Part shown: one piece after another, positions 17,783 to 25,892 of the stretch
Layout of the letters: each line of letters begins with the position of its first letter
How positions within the stretch are numbered: position 1 is the first letter of the stretch
Source of the DNA: Microbacterium sp.
GTDB lineage: Bacteria > Actinomycetota > Actinomycetes > Actinomycetales > Microbacteriaceae
Length of the DNA stretch: 64,000 nt
Assembly (NCBI GenBank): GCA_003524435.1
Contig: DQHP01000040.1
Location: 7,581-71,580, forward strand
Reading direction: 5' to 3'
Made by a program: the position numbers and the translations under genes
The notes under the pieces: model-generated
Told to the model about the DNA's origin: nothing
The model's database searches: none
What the model saw: the letters and a program-made list of their open reading frames with translations, nothing else

Positions 17783-19386
17783 CATTCTCTATCCACGCCA
17801 CGGGCGCGGCAAGGGTCGCGATCGACGAGGTCGTTCCGCAACTCGTCGGTGATCTCATCGCATCGCGCATTACCGCCTTCGATTCGACACTCTGGGGCGA
17901 GGCCGCAGAGGCCGAAGCATCCAAGCGTCTCGGTTGGGTTGAGGCTGTCTCAGTTTCTCGCCCGCTGGTTGCCGAGATCACGGCGCTTCGCGACGAACTG
18001 CGGGCCAAGGGAGTAACGCGTGTCGTGCTCGCCGGCATGGGCGGCTCTTCGCTGGCTCCTGAGGTCATCAGCAACACCGCCGGTGTCCCGATCACGATCC
18101 TCGACTCGACCTCTCCTGGCCAGGTGCTGGCAGCACTTGACGAGGGTCTGCGCGAGACCGTACTCGTGGTTTCTTCGAAGTCTGGCTCTACCGTCGAGAC
18201 CGACTCGCAAAAGCGCACCTTCGAAGCCGCGTTCCGCGACCTAGGCATCGACCCGATCGAGCGCATCGTCGTCGTCACCGACCCAGGTTCGCCGCTCGAC
18301 ACCGCGGCACGTGCCGACGGGTTCCGAGTCTTCAACGCCGACCCGAACGTCGGCGGCCGCTACTCGGCTCTCACCGCCTTCGGGCTCGTCCCCTCTGGCC
18401 TTGCTGGAGTCGACATCGACGAGTTGCTCGATGAGGCTGAGGCGACGCTCCTGCAGGTTGCCGTCGACCAGGCAGATAACCCCGCGTTGCGACTCGGCGC
18501 AGCTATCGCCGCCACCAGCCCGCGTCGCGACAAGCTGGGCCTGATCACTGACGGCACGCACATCAAGGGCCTGCCCGATTGGATCGAGCAGCTTATTGCG
18601 GAGTCCACAGGTAAAGAAGGCACTGGCATCCTTCCTGTCGTGCTTCTCCCGGTCTCGCCTGAGGTAGAAGAGGTGCCGGCTGATCTGCAGATCGTGCGTC
18701 TCGTCGATGACGCGAATGAGTTCCATCTGAATGAGCGTCACCAAGGAGAAATCCTGGTCAGCGGCTCGCTCGGAGCTAACTTCATGGTCTGGGAGTATGC
18801 CACTGCTATCGCGGGGTATCTCTTGAGCATCGACCCGTTCAACCAGCCCGACGTGGAATCTGCAAAGATCGCCACGCGCGGCCTGCTTGATGAGCGACCG
18901 GAGCAAGCACCGCCCGCATTCGTTGAAAACGGCATCGAAGTGCGCGTTTCTGACCCGGCGCTTGCCGCCTCAGGCAACATCGAAGCCGTGCTGGATGCCC
19001 TGTGGGCTCAGCTGGATGAGGATGGCTACGTCGCAATCCAGGCGTACGTCAACCGCTTGGAACTTCCTCAGTTGCAGGGCCTCCGCGAGCTGGTCGCCGC
19101 TGATTCCGGCCGCCCCACCACCTTCGGATGGGGACCGCGATTCCTGCACTCAACCGGCCAGTATCACAAGGGCGGCCCCGCTCAGGGCGTGTTCCTGCAG
19201 ATCTTGGAACGTACCGACGTTGACCTTGAGATCCCCGATCGTCCCTTCACCTACGGCCAGCTCATCGAGGCACAGGCCGCCGGCGACGCCGGTGTCCTCG
19301 CCGAGCACGGTCGCCCTGTGGTGTCATTGACAATCACAGATGACTCAGCCGATGTCGTGGCTCTGTTCGAAGCTGCCCAGAAGTAA
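17779..19386 (+). CDS. pgi: Glucose-6-phosphate isomerase
   Basis: This 535-residue SIS-domain protein interconverts glucose-6-phosphate and fructose-6-phosphate. Sugar-phosphate binding segments are [13 protein letters not shown] (about 84-96) and [15 protein letters not shown] (about 132-146), typical of the GPI family variant found in this operon in actinobacteria. The C-terminal part contains [18 protein letters not shown] with the catalytic lysine/histidine region. It overlaps tal by four bases and is followed after 36 bp by zwf. Confidence 0.95.
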   Translation: MTFSIHATGAARVAIDEVVPQLVGDLIASRITAFDSTLWGEAAEAEASKRLGWVEAVSVSRPLVAEITALRDELRAKGVTRVVLAGMGGSSLAPEVISNTAGVPITILDSTSPGQVLAALDEGLRETVLVVSSKSGSTVETDSQKRTFEAAFRDLGIDPIERIVVVTDPGSPLDTAARADGFRVFNADPNVGGRYSALTAFGLVPSGLAGVDIDELLDEAEATLLQVAVDQADNPALRLGAAIAATSPRRDKLGLITDGTHIKGLPDWIEQLIAESTGKEGTGILPVVLLPVSPEVEEVPADLQIVRLVDDANEFHLNERHQGEILVSGSLGANFMVWEYATAIAGYLLSIDPFNQPDVESAKIATRGLLDERPEQAPPAFVENGIEVRVSDPALAASGNIEAVLDALWAQLDEDGYVAIQAYVNRLELPQLQGLRELVAADSGRPTTFGWGPRFLHSTGQYHKGGPAQGVFLQILERTDVDLEIPDRPFTYGQLIEAQAAGDAGVLAEHGRPVVSLTITDDSADVVALFEAAQK

Positions 19387-19422
19387 TCAGACGCACGCCG
19401 TCAGTAGGAGATTCCCCCACCG

Positions 19423-20970
19423 ATGACCGTTTCCGTATCACGCGGCCATAACCCGCTGCGCGACCCCGACGACCGCCGCCTCAATCGCATCGCAGGTCCC
19501 AGCGCGCTGGTGATCTTCGGTGTGACCGGCGATTTGTCCCGCAAGAAGCTCATGCCCGCTGTGTACGACCTAGCGAACCGTGGACTTCTTCCCCCGGGAT
19601 TTGCGCTCGTCGGGTTCGCGCGCCGCGACTGGGAGGATCAGGACTTCGCCCAGGTCGTCTACGACGCGGTGAAACAGCACGCACGCACCGAGTTTCGAGA
19701 GGAAACCTGGCAGCAACTGCTACAGGGCATCCGTTTCGTCTCGGGTGAGTTCGACAACCCGGAATCCTTCACAAAGCTGCGCGAGACGGTAGAAAAGCTC
19801 GACGTAGAACGTGGCACGATGGGAAACCACGCGTACTACCTGTCGATCCCTCCGAAGTCTTTCCCTGTGGTCGCGAAGCAGCTCAAGGAATCTGGACTTG
19901 TCGGTGAAGATCGTGGAGACGACCAGTGGCGACGTGTTGTCATCGAGAAGCCGTTCGGGCACAACCTTGATTCTGCACGTGCACTGAACGAGGCACTCGA
20001 GGTGGCTTTCCCCGCCGACTCGATCTTCCGTATCGATCACTACCTCGGCAAGGAGACAGTGCAGAACATCCTCGCGCTGCGCTTCGCGAACGAGCTCTAT
20101 GAGCCGATCTGGAACCGTAACTACGTCGATCACGTGCAGATCACTATGGCGGAGGACATCGGTGTAGGTGGTCGCGCTGGCTACTACGACGGAATCGGCG
20201 CTGCGCGCGATGTGATCCAGAACCACCTTCTGCAGCTACTCGCGCTCACGGCAATGGAGGAGCCCATCAGCCTTTCTGCCGAGCACCTTCGTGCGGAGAA
20301 AGAGAAGGTACTCGCCGCTGTCCAGCTTCCGGATGATCTCTCCCTCGCCACCGCCCGCGGGCAGTACGACGGCGGCTGGCAGGGTGGCGAACAGGTCGAT
20401 GGTTTCCTCAGCGAAGACGGAATGAATCCTGAATCCATCACGGAGACCTACGCGGCGATCAAGCTGGAGATCGCGACTCGACGATGGGCGGGTGTGCCGT
20501 TCTACCTTCGGAGCGGCAAGCGTCTCGGCCGTCGAGTCACGGAGATCGCTGTGGTGTTCAACCGAGCTCCTGAGCATCTCTTCGGCAGCGGTAATGCTGC
20601 AGAGCTCGGCCAGAACGCGCTCGTAATCCGTGTGCAGCCCGATGAGGGTGTCACCATCCGATTCGGCTCGAAAGTTCCTGGAGCTGGCACGAATGTGCGC
20701 GACGTGACCATGGACTTCGGTTACGGCCACGCCTTCACCGAGGCCAGCCCTGAGGCCTACGAGCGACTCATCCTCGACGTGCTGCTGGGAGATCCTCCGC
20801 TGTTCCCCCGGCATGAAGAGGTCGAGTTGAGCTGGAAGATACTTGACCCCGTAGAGCAGCACTGGGCCGCCGAAGGCGGACCGCTCGAGCAGTATGCACC
20901 GGGATCGTGGGGCCCTGCTTCGGCTGATGCCCTTCTTGCCCGTGACGGACGAGTCTGGAGACGACCGTGA
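19423..20970 (+). CDS. zwf: Glucose-6-phosphate 1-dehydrogenase
   Basis: The 515-residue protein catalyses the NADP-linked first step of the oxidative pentose phosphate pathway. The nucleotide-binding site is IFGVTGDLSRKKLMPAVYD (about 31-49), and the substrate and catalytic site is RIDHYLGKETVQN (about 202-214). AGGAG lies about 12 bases before the ATG. Its TGA overlaps the GTG start of opcA, which encodes its activator. Confidence 0.97.
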   Translation: MTVSVSRGHNPLRDPDDRRLNRIAGPSALVIFGVTGDLSRKKLMPAVYDLANRGLLPPGFALVGFARRDWEDQDFAQVVYDAVKQHARTEFREETWQQLLQGIRFVSGEFDNPESFTKLRETVEKLDVERGTMGNHAYYLSIPPKSFPVVAKQLKESGLVGEDRGDDQWRRVVIEKPFGHNLDSARALNEALEVAFPADSIFRIDHYLGKETVQNILALRFANELYEPIWNRNYVDHVQITMAEDIGVGGRAGYYDGIGAARDVIQNHLLQLLALTAMEEPISLSAEHLRAEKEKVLAAVQLPDDLSLATARGQYDGGWQGGEQVDGFLSEDGMNPESITETYAAIKLEIATRRWAGVPFYLRSGKRLGRRVTEIAVVFNRAPEHLFGSGNAAELGQNALVIRVQPDEGVTIRFGSKVPGAGTNVRDVTMDFGYGHAFTEASPEAYERLILDVLLGDPPLFPRHEEVELSWKILDPVEQHWAAEGGPLEQYAPGSWGPASADALLARDGRVWRRP

Positions 20971-21902
20971 TTATCGACCTTCCCGACACGACCGTGAGCC
21001 AGGTCGCGAAGCATCTCGTCAAGGTACGCGAAGACGGCGGCGCCGTGGCGCTTGGCCGTGTCCTCACGCTGATCATCTCCGCGCGCAATGGCGTGGCCGA
21101 AGCCGCGATCGACGCGGCAAATGACGCATCGCGCGAGCATCCCATGCGCGTTATCGTTCTCACTACTGGTGAAGGCGAAGCGCATCTTGATGCGCAAATT
21201 CGCGTCGGTGGCGACGCTGGCGCCAGCGAGGTCATCGTGCTGCGAGCGTATGGCGACGCGGCCAGCAATGAAGAGAGCCTTGTCACAGGGCTTCTTCTTC
21301 CGGACGCACCGGTCGTTGCCTGGTGGCCTGAGGATGCACCGGCTAACCCGGCTGCGTCTCCGCTAGGACGCATCGCACAGCGACGCATTACAGATGCTGC
21401 GACCTCTGCGGACGTACGCGAACAGCTCGCGGTCCGGGGAAAGACACATGCTCCCGGTGACACCGATCTCGCATGGACTCGTCTGACGCACTGGCGTGAG
21501 CAGCTCGCCGCCGTGCTCGACCAGCCGCCATACGAAACGATTACATCGGCTGAGGTGCTGGGAGCAGCAGCTTCGCCGTCCACTGCGCTGTTGGCGGCAT
21601 GGCTGGGTCTTGCATTAGATGCCCCCGTGCGCTGGCAGTTCGAAGATCCCTCGCATTGGGAAGCCGGTATCAAGTCCGTACGCCTTACGCGCGCCAGCGG
21701 CGACATTCTGCTCGAGCGTCCAGAGACAAGCGTCGCGGTGCTCACGCAGCCAGGTCAGCCTGACCATGAACTGCATCTGCCGCGACGGACGCTCCGCGAA
21801 TGCCTCGCTGAGGAGCTCCGGCGCCTCGACCCTGATGTCCTGTACGGTCGAGTGATCACCGACGGCTGGGAGAAGTTGGGCCCACCCGAGACAGGAGAAT
21901 GA
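20967..21902 (+). CDS. opcA: Glucose-6-phosphate dehydrogenase assembly protein OpcA
   Basis: This 311-residue OpcA-family protein is required for full activity and assembly of glucose-6-phosphate dehydrogenase in cyanobacteria and actinobacteria. Recognisable segments are the N-terminal MIIDLPDTTVSQVAKHL, ARNGVAEAAIDAANDASREHP, and the Trp-rich LPDAPVVAWWPEDAP. It starts at GTG overlapping the zwf stop, and the stop overlaps the pgl start, the standard zwf-opcA-pgl order. Confidence 0.95.
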   Translation: MIIDLPDTTVSQVAKHLVKVREDGGAVALGRVLTLIISARNGVAEAAIDAANDASREHPMRVIVLTTGEGEAHLDAQIRVGGDAGASEVIVLRAYGDAASNEESLVTGLLLPDAPVVAWWPEDAPANPAASPLGRIAQRRITDAATSADVREQLAVRGKTHAPGDTDLAWTRLTHWREQLAAVLDQPPYETITSAEVLGAAASPSTALLAAWLGLALDAPVRWQFEDPSHWEAGIKSVRLTRASGDILLERPETSVAVLTQPGQPDHELHLPRRTLRECLAEELRRLDPDVLYGRVITDGWEKLGPPETGE

Positions 21903-22687
21903 ACGCAATGGTGGCATCATCCGAGGAGAAGCTCGTCGTCGTCGAGCCAACCCCGACCGCCCTCGCGGAGCGTGTCGCTGACCGCTTCCTCACTCGGGTG
22001 AAAGCGCGCACGAAGAATGGCCGCATCGCGCATATTTCTCTCACCGGCGGTTCCATGGGCAGCGCAGTACTCCGCGCGGTTCGGGAGCATCCGAAAGTCA
22101 ACAAGATCGACTGGTCGCTCGTTCATTTTTGGTGGAGCGACGAGCGTTTCGTTGCAAAAGCGGATGCTGATCGCAACGCTGTGCAGTCACGCGAGGCGCT
22201 ACTGGATCACATCTCAGTTCCGGCAGAGAACGTGCATGAGGTTGCTGCATCCGACGGTGAGTTCACGCTCGATCAAGCCGCCGAGTCATATGCGGCAGAG
22301 CTGGCGAAGTTCGGCAGCGATGATCATCCATGGCCTTCATTCGCCGTCTGCTTCCTCGGCGTCGGCCCGGATGGACACATCGCTTCGTTGTTCCCCGATC
22401 GCTCTGAAGTGACGGAAACGGATGCTGTCGCACTCCCCGTCCGCGACTCCCCGAAGCCTCCCCCGGAGCGCGTCACGCTGACGCGGCCGGTGATCAACGG
22501 CTCAAAGCGGGTCTGGCTGGTCCTCACCGGCGCCGACAAGGCCTCGGCGCTCGGGCTGGCTCTCGCAGGTGCGAGCTACACAAATGTGCCAGCAGCGGGC
22601 GCTAAGGGGCGCAAGCGCACGATCTTTTTTGTGGATCAGGCCGCAGCTTCCGAGGTCTCAGAAGACCTCATCGATCCGTCTTACTGA
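21899..22687 (+). CDS. pgl: 6-phosphogluconolactonase
   Basis: This 262-residue DevB/SOL-family hydrolase opens 6-phosphogluconolactone. Conserved regions are ISLTGGSMGSAVL, HFWWSDERFV, the LGVGPDGHIASLFP motif and PPPERVTLTRPVINGSKRVWL. It is the last gene of the pentose phosphate operon; the start overlaps opcA by four bases (an ATG nine bases later is possible), and its last seven bases overlap the convergent permease gene. Confidence 0.96.
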   Translation: MNAMVASSEEKLVVVEPTPTALAERVADRFLTRVKARTKNGRIAHISLTGGSMGSAVLRAVREHPKVNKIDWSLVHFWWSDERFVAKADADRNAVQSREALLDHISVPAENVHEVAASDGEFTLDQAAESYAAELAKFGSDDHPWPSFAVCFLGVGPDGHIASLFPDRSEVTETDAVALPVRDSPKPPPERVTLTRPVINGSKRVWLVLTGADKASALGLALAGASYTNVPAAGAKGRKRTIFFVDQAAASEVSEDLIDPSY

Positions 22688-23661
22688 TCTTCCTCAGTCT
22701 TGTCACCATCGCTCCCGCGGGTGATCCCAATTTCCTGACTCTCGCTCAATACTTGCGGGTGGTAACGAGCGAGTCCGACGACGCCCCACACAGCGATCGC
22801 GCCAGCGATGCCGAAAATGACCAGCGCCCACGGCGGTGCTGCCGCGGCTTCGCCGAGAACAAGCATTCCAATGAGTACCGCAATAAGTGGGTCGACCACA
22901 GTGAGACCGGCGATGACGAGGTCTGGCGGGCCAGAACTGTAGGCAGTCTGCACGAAGTAGGCGCCCACTGCCGCAGCAGCAATCAGCGCGATGACACAGA
23001 CCACTGTGATCCAGTCGAACTCGCTGGCCTTCACTCGCTCGATAACAGCCTTTGCGAGCGTCGCCACAAAGCCGTACAAGACTCCGGCACCAACGACATA
23101 GAACAGCGCGCGCATGCGGTGTCGCAGAACGAGCCAACATACGCCGAGCAGAATGATCACCACGATGAGGATCGCCAGTATGACAAAGAGTTGACGGTCA
23201 GAGATTGACTGCTCCGTCGCGAAGATCGCGGCGAAGAAAACGAAAATGAATATCCCGCCGACGCATGCCGATATCGAGATGAGTGATTTTCGAGTGGGTG
23301 TGTGTCCAGAGATACGCGCATTGAGCAGTGTCGTCATCACCAGTGCGATTGCACCGAGCGGCTGGACCACGATGAGTGGTGCAATCGAGAGCGCAGCGAG
23401 TTGGCAGACGATCGCCAGGCCCAACATCACCGTGCCGATAATCCAGGACGGCCTCGTCAGAAGCCCTTTCAGCTGCGCGCCGGTAAGACCCGTTGCGCCG
23501 CCTGCTCCGCTGAGCTTCTCGACCTTGTCGACGCCGCGGTGCTGGTACTGGGCGCCCAGTGACATGAACACCGCGCCCGCCAAGGCGAGGGGGATGCCCA
23601 AGAGAAGCGCGGGGTTCTGAAAAGCTCCTACGAGTTGGTCGCCGACGTCCGACGTTGACAT
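22681..23661 (-). CDS. DMT-superfamily permease
   Basis: This roughly 326-residue membrane protein has about nine or ten hydrophobic helices, resembling EmrE/DMT-type or NIPA-like permeases found next to pgl in this family. It begins with MSTSDVGDQLVGAFQNPALLL and includes a GAGVLYGFVATLAKAV helix. The ATG at 23661 is chosen because the 78-residue upstream open frame is antisense to def and lacks membrane character. A TATTGT element about 27 bases ahead could be the -10 box. Function is unknown; transport of a small metabolite is inferred from topology only. Confidence 0.82.
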   Translation of the reverse strand: MSTSDVGDQLVGAFQNPALLLGIPLALAGAVFMSLGAQYQHRGVDKVEKLSGAGGATGLTGAQLKGLLTRPSWIIGTVMLGLAIVCQLAALSIAPLIVVQPLGAIALVMTTLLNARISGHTPTRKSLISISACVGGIFIFVFFAAIFATEQSISDRQLFVILAILIVVIILLGVCWLVLRHRMRALFYVVGAGVLYGFVATLAKAVIERVKASEFDWITVVCVIALIAAAAVGAYFVQTAYSSGPPDLVIAGLTVVDPLIAVLIGMLVLGEAAAAPPWALVIFGIAGAIAVWGVVGLARYHPQVLSESQEIGITRGSDGDKTEEDQ

Positions 23662-23710
23662 CCACACACCTGCGCTCACACTCAAACAATACCGGGTGCA
23701 TCGCTCACAG

Positions 23711-23716
23711 TAGGCT
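23711..23716 (+). promoter_or_regulatory. -10 box of def (leaderless)
   Basis: TAGGCT ends six bases before the GTG at 23723, putting transcription start on the start codon. No Shine-Dalgarno is present. Confidence 0.55.
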
Positions 23717-23722
23717 TGTGGC

Positions 23723-24289
23723 GTGGCTGTTCTTCCAATTCGCGTCATCGGCGATCCTGTTCTGCACTCTCCGGCATCTGCTGTCGACGACATCACTGAC
23801 GAGATCCGCATCCTCGTCGCCGACATGTACGAGACGATGGATGCCGCACCCGGCGTGGGCCTAGCGGCGCCGCAGGTGGGTGTACCGTTACGCATCTACA
23901 CCTATTCCTACGTCGATGACGACGAGAATCCCTGGCGCGGTGTGCTCATCAACCCGGTGCTGTGGATGGCGCCCCTAGAGCCTGGCTCTCCTGATCCCGA
24001 CGAAGAGTCGGAGGGCTGCTTATCTTTCCCTGGCGAGCGATTCGCGCTCCGCCGGTCCGATCGCGTCCTGGTCACCGGTCTCGATCTCGATGGCACTTCT
24101 GTGCGCATCGAAGTCGACGGGTGGCGCGCGCGCATCATGCAGCACGAGTTCGATCATCTCGACGGCATCGTCTATGTCGATCGTCTTTCAGACAGCGACT
24201 GGAAGACCGTCCAGAAGATCGCGCGCAAGCGCGGTTGGGGAAAGCCAGGCGTCAGTTGGACGCCGGGAGTTGACGACCTCGAAGGCTGA
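23723..24289 (+). CDS. def: Peptide deformylase
   Basis: The 188-residue metalloenzyme removes the N-formyl group from nascent proteins. All three deformylase motifs are present: GVGLAAPQVG (45-53), EGCLSFPG with the metal-binding cysteine (C99) and QHEFDHLDG with H141/H145 and the catalytic glutamate. GTG at 23723 follows a TAGGCT box at the leaderless distance. It is divergent from the DMT permease and followed by the lipoprotein gene after 45 bp. Confidence 0.96.
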   Translation: MAVLPIRVIGDPVLHSPASAVDDITDEIRILVADMYETMDAAPGVGLAAPQVGVPLRIYTYSYVDDDENPWRGVLINPVLWMAPLEPGSPDPDEESEGCLSFPGERFALRRSDRVLVTGLDLDGTSVRIEVDGWRARIMQHEFDHLDGIVYVDRLSDSDWKTVQKIARKRGWGKPGVSWTPGVDDLEG

Positions 24290-24334
24290 CGCCTTCTGAG
24301 GTTCACAACCACACACAATGAGGGGGAAAGAAGC

Positions 24335-24856
24335 ACGAAATTACGCACGAAACGGGCGCTCGCCGTTGCCGGTGGTGCAGCAGCGCTGAGTCTCGCACTG
24401 AGCGGTTGCGGCGCTCTGGGAAATCTGATCGGTGGCGGCGGAAACGACGCCCAGCGCGATGAAGACACCGGCGAGGTCACCGAGGGATCTGATATTGATA
24501 TCTTCTCGTTGAAGCTCGGCGATTGCATACCTCAGAGCGCTATGTCAGATGGCGAGACCAATGAGTCTGCTGTCGTGCCTTGTTCGGAGCCGCATGGCTA
24601 CGAGGTGTACCACGAGTTCGAACTCGCAGACGGAGAATTCCCCGGTAGCGAAGCGATTCAGGAAGAAGTTTTGGACAAGTGCGTCCCCGAGTTCGGGACG
24701 TTCGTTGGACTCGCGTACGAAGAATCGTCGCTCGATCTCACCTGGTACGAGCCCACGCAGGAGAGCTGGGACAGCGGAAACGATCGCCTTGTCCAGTGCC
24801 TCGTCTTGGACCCTGCGGGCGACGTCGAAGGCTCGCTTGAGGGCGCTGCGCGCTGA
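24335..24856 (+). CDS. Septum-formation-domain lipoprotein with apparent ACG start
   Basis: The product is about 173 residues from position 24335. The N-terminus KLRTKRALAVAGGAAALSL then LALSGCGALG is a textbook lipoprotein signal with lipobox LSGC. A Gly/Asp linker follows, then a Septum_form-type domain (KLGDCIPQSAM, VVPCSEPHGYEVY, four cysteines, WDSGNDRLVQCLV). The codon at the expected start is ACG, placed seven to eight bases after GGGGGAAAG; no in-frame ATG, GTG or TTG exists between it and the preceding stop at 24287-24289. An ATG at 24318 is one frame off and would join if the G5 run at 24322-24326 had six Gs. So either a non-canonical start, a recent mutation, or a homopolymer error. 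The nearest in-frame ordinary start, around 24509, would lose the signal peptide. Confidence 0.75.
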   Translation, partial: TKLRTKRALAVAGGAAALSLALSGCGALGNLIGGGGNDAQRDEDTGEVTEGSDIDIFSLKLGDCIPQSAMSDGETNESAVVPCSEPHGYEVYHEFELADGEFPGSEAIQEEVLDKCVPEFGTFVGLAYEESSLDLTWYEPTQESWDSGNDRLVQCLVLDPAGDVEGSLEGAAR

Positions 24857-24871
24857 TCATCACCGTGAACG

Positions 24872-24905
24872 AAAAGTGGCCCCGCCGTGAGGCGGGGCCA
24901 CTTTT
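24872..24905. terminator. Bidirectional hairpin terminator
   Basis: A perfect 15-bp stem (AAAAGTGGCCCCGCC at 24872-24886 pairing with 24891-24905) with a GTGA loop is flanked by A and T runs on opposite sides. It can end the lipoprotein transcript on the plus strand and the tRNA-Asn transcript on the minus strand. Confidence 0.9.
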
Positions 24906-24911
24906 GTATCG

Positions 24912-24984
24912 CTCCCCGAGTTGGACTCGAACCAACAACCTGCCGGTTAACAGCCGGCTGCTCTGCCAATTGAGCTATCGGGGA
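24912..24984 (-). tRNA. tRNA-Asn (GTT)
   Basis: The 73-nt cloverleaf reads on the minus strand. The acceptor stem is TCCCCGA paired with TCGGGGA, discriminator G; the D-arm contains AGCTCAATTGGCAGAGC; the anticodon stem-loop is CCGGCTGTTAACCGG with anticodon GTT; the T-arm is GTTGGTTCGAGTCCAAC. CCA is not encoded. A terminator hairpin lies immediately downstream. Confidence 0.97.
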
Positions 24985-25013
24985 TCAGGCTTTGTCGCCG
25001 AGGCAACTCTGCA

Positions 25014-25019
25014 ATCCTA
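25014..25019 (-). promoter_or_regulatory. Candidate -10 box for tRNA-Asn
   Basis: TAGGAT on the minus strand is placed 29 bases before the mature tRNA 5' end; a -35 match is poor. Confidence 0.4.
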
Positions 25020-25078
25020 GCAAACTCCTACGGGTGCTTGCGACATCCACAGACCTACTCGGGCGTGTCGCTCACGGT

Positions 25079-25855
25079 TCAGCGAACCCCTGAGTCTGAC
25101 TCGGCGTTAGGCACCCACAGTAGGTCCTTGCCGACTCCTCGAGCGATCACATGTCCCGCACGAAGCATCAGCGTCTCGGCGTTGAGCTCACGAATGAACG
25201 CCGCATCATTCGTGACCAGAAGCGCACCCATGTCGTTCTCTTTACGACGCCGGGTGATGGCGTCGAAGACGACGGGCCGTACCTCAAGGTCAAGATTCGC
25301 GAGCGGTTCATCGGCAATGAGAACCTGTGGCTGCAGGACAAACGCGCGCGCGATCGCTACGCGCTGGCGCATCCCTGCGCTGAGTTCATACGGGAACTTT
25401 GCCGCCACTCCGAGCGGCAGGTGCAACTCATCCAACAGCGTCGCGACTCGGATCGAGAGTGCTGTGGTGTTCACGCGCTTTTCGCGGATCAGGATGGGTT
25501 CGGCGATCACCTCTTGCACAGTGAGCGTGGGAGGAAGATCTGCCCCGGCCCCCTGGGGAATGAAACCCGTGCGATACGTCAGCTCGCGATGGCGACGTCC
25601 CGGCTTTCGCACGTTGACACCGCAGACTTCTGCGCGTCCGCCGACGATGCGCACCGAAGGATCTGTCGAGCCCGCGAGCGCGGCGACCAGCGTCGACTTT
25701 CCCGATCCCGTGGGACCAGCGACACAGATCAGCTCTCCCGGTGGCAGCGCGAAAGTTACGCCGTCAACAGCGCGGGTCGGGGAACCGTGGCCGATTCGAT
25801 CTATGACGAGGTCGACACAGTCGATTACATGAGAGGAAAGCGACCTTCGAGACAT
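25079..25855 (-). CDS. Orphan ABC transporter ATP-binding protein
   Basis: This roughly 258-residue ATPase subunit is of the peptide/nickel importer type. Walker A is GPTGSGKST (47-55), the signature is LSAGMRQRVAIARA, a variant of LSGGQ, and Walker B with following loop is VLIADEPLANLD. The H-loop position reads LLVTNDAAF, with asparagine where most ATPases have histidine, so catalysis may be altered. The ATG at 25855 is favoured because GGAGG lies about nine bases upstream; an ATG at 25864 touches that GGAGG. No permease or binding protein is adjacent, so the partner is unknown. It is 37 bp downstream of dnaG on the same strand. Confidence 0.8.
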   Translation of the reverse strand: MSRRSLSSHVIDCVDLVIDRIGHGSPTRAVDGVTFALPPGELICVAGPTGSGKSTLVAALAGSTDPSVRIVGGRAEVCGVNVRKPGRRHRELTYRTGFIPQGAGADLPPTLTVQEVIAEPILIREKRVNTTALSIRVATLLDELHLPLGVAAKFPYELSAGMRQRVAIARAFVLQPQVLIADEPLANLDLEVRPVVFDAITRRRKENDMGALLVTNDAAFIRELNAETLMLRAGHVIARGVGKDLLWVPNAESDSGVR

Positions 25856-25892
25856 ATCCCCCATCCTCCCCCGAACGAGCGGCGAGAGCCGG

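Noticed and set aside
23662..23895. N-terminal extension of the DMT-type permease
   Set aside because: The extra 78 residues are antisense to def, not hydrophobic, and an ATG at 23661 begins the membrane protein naturally.
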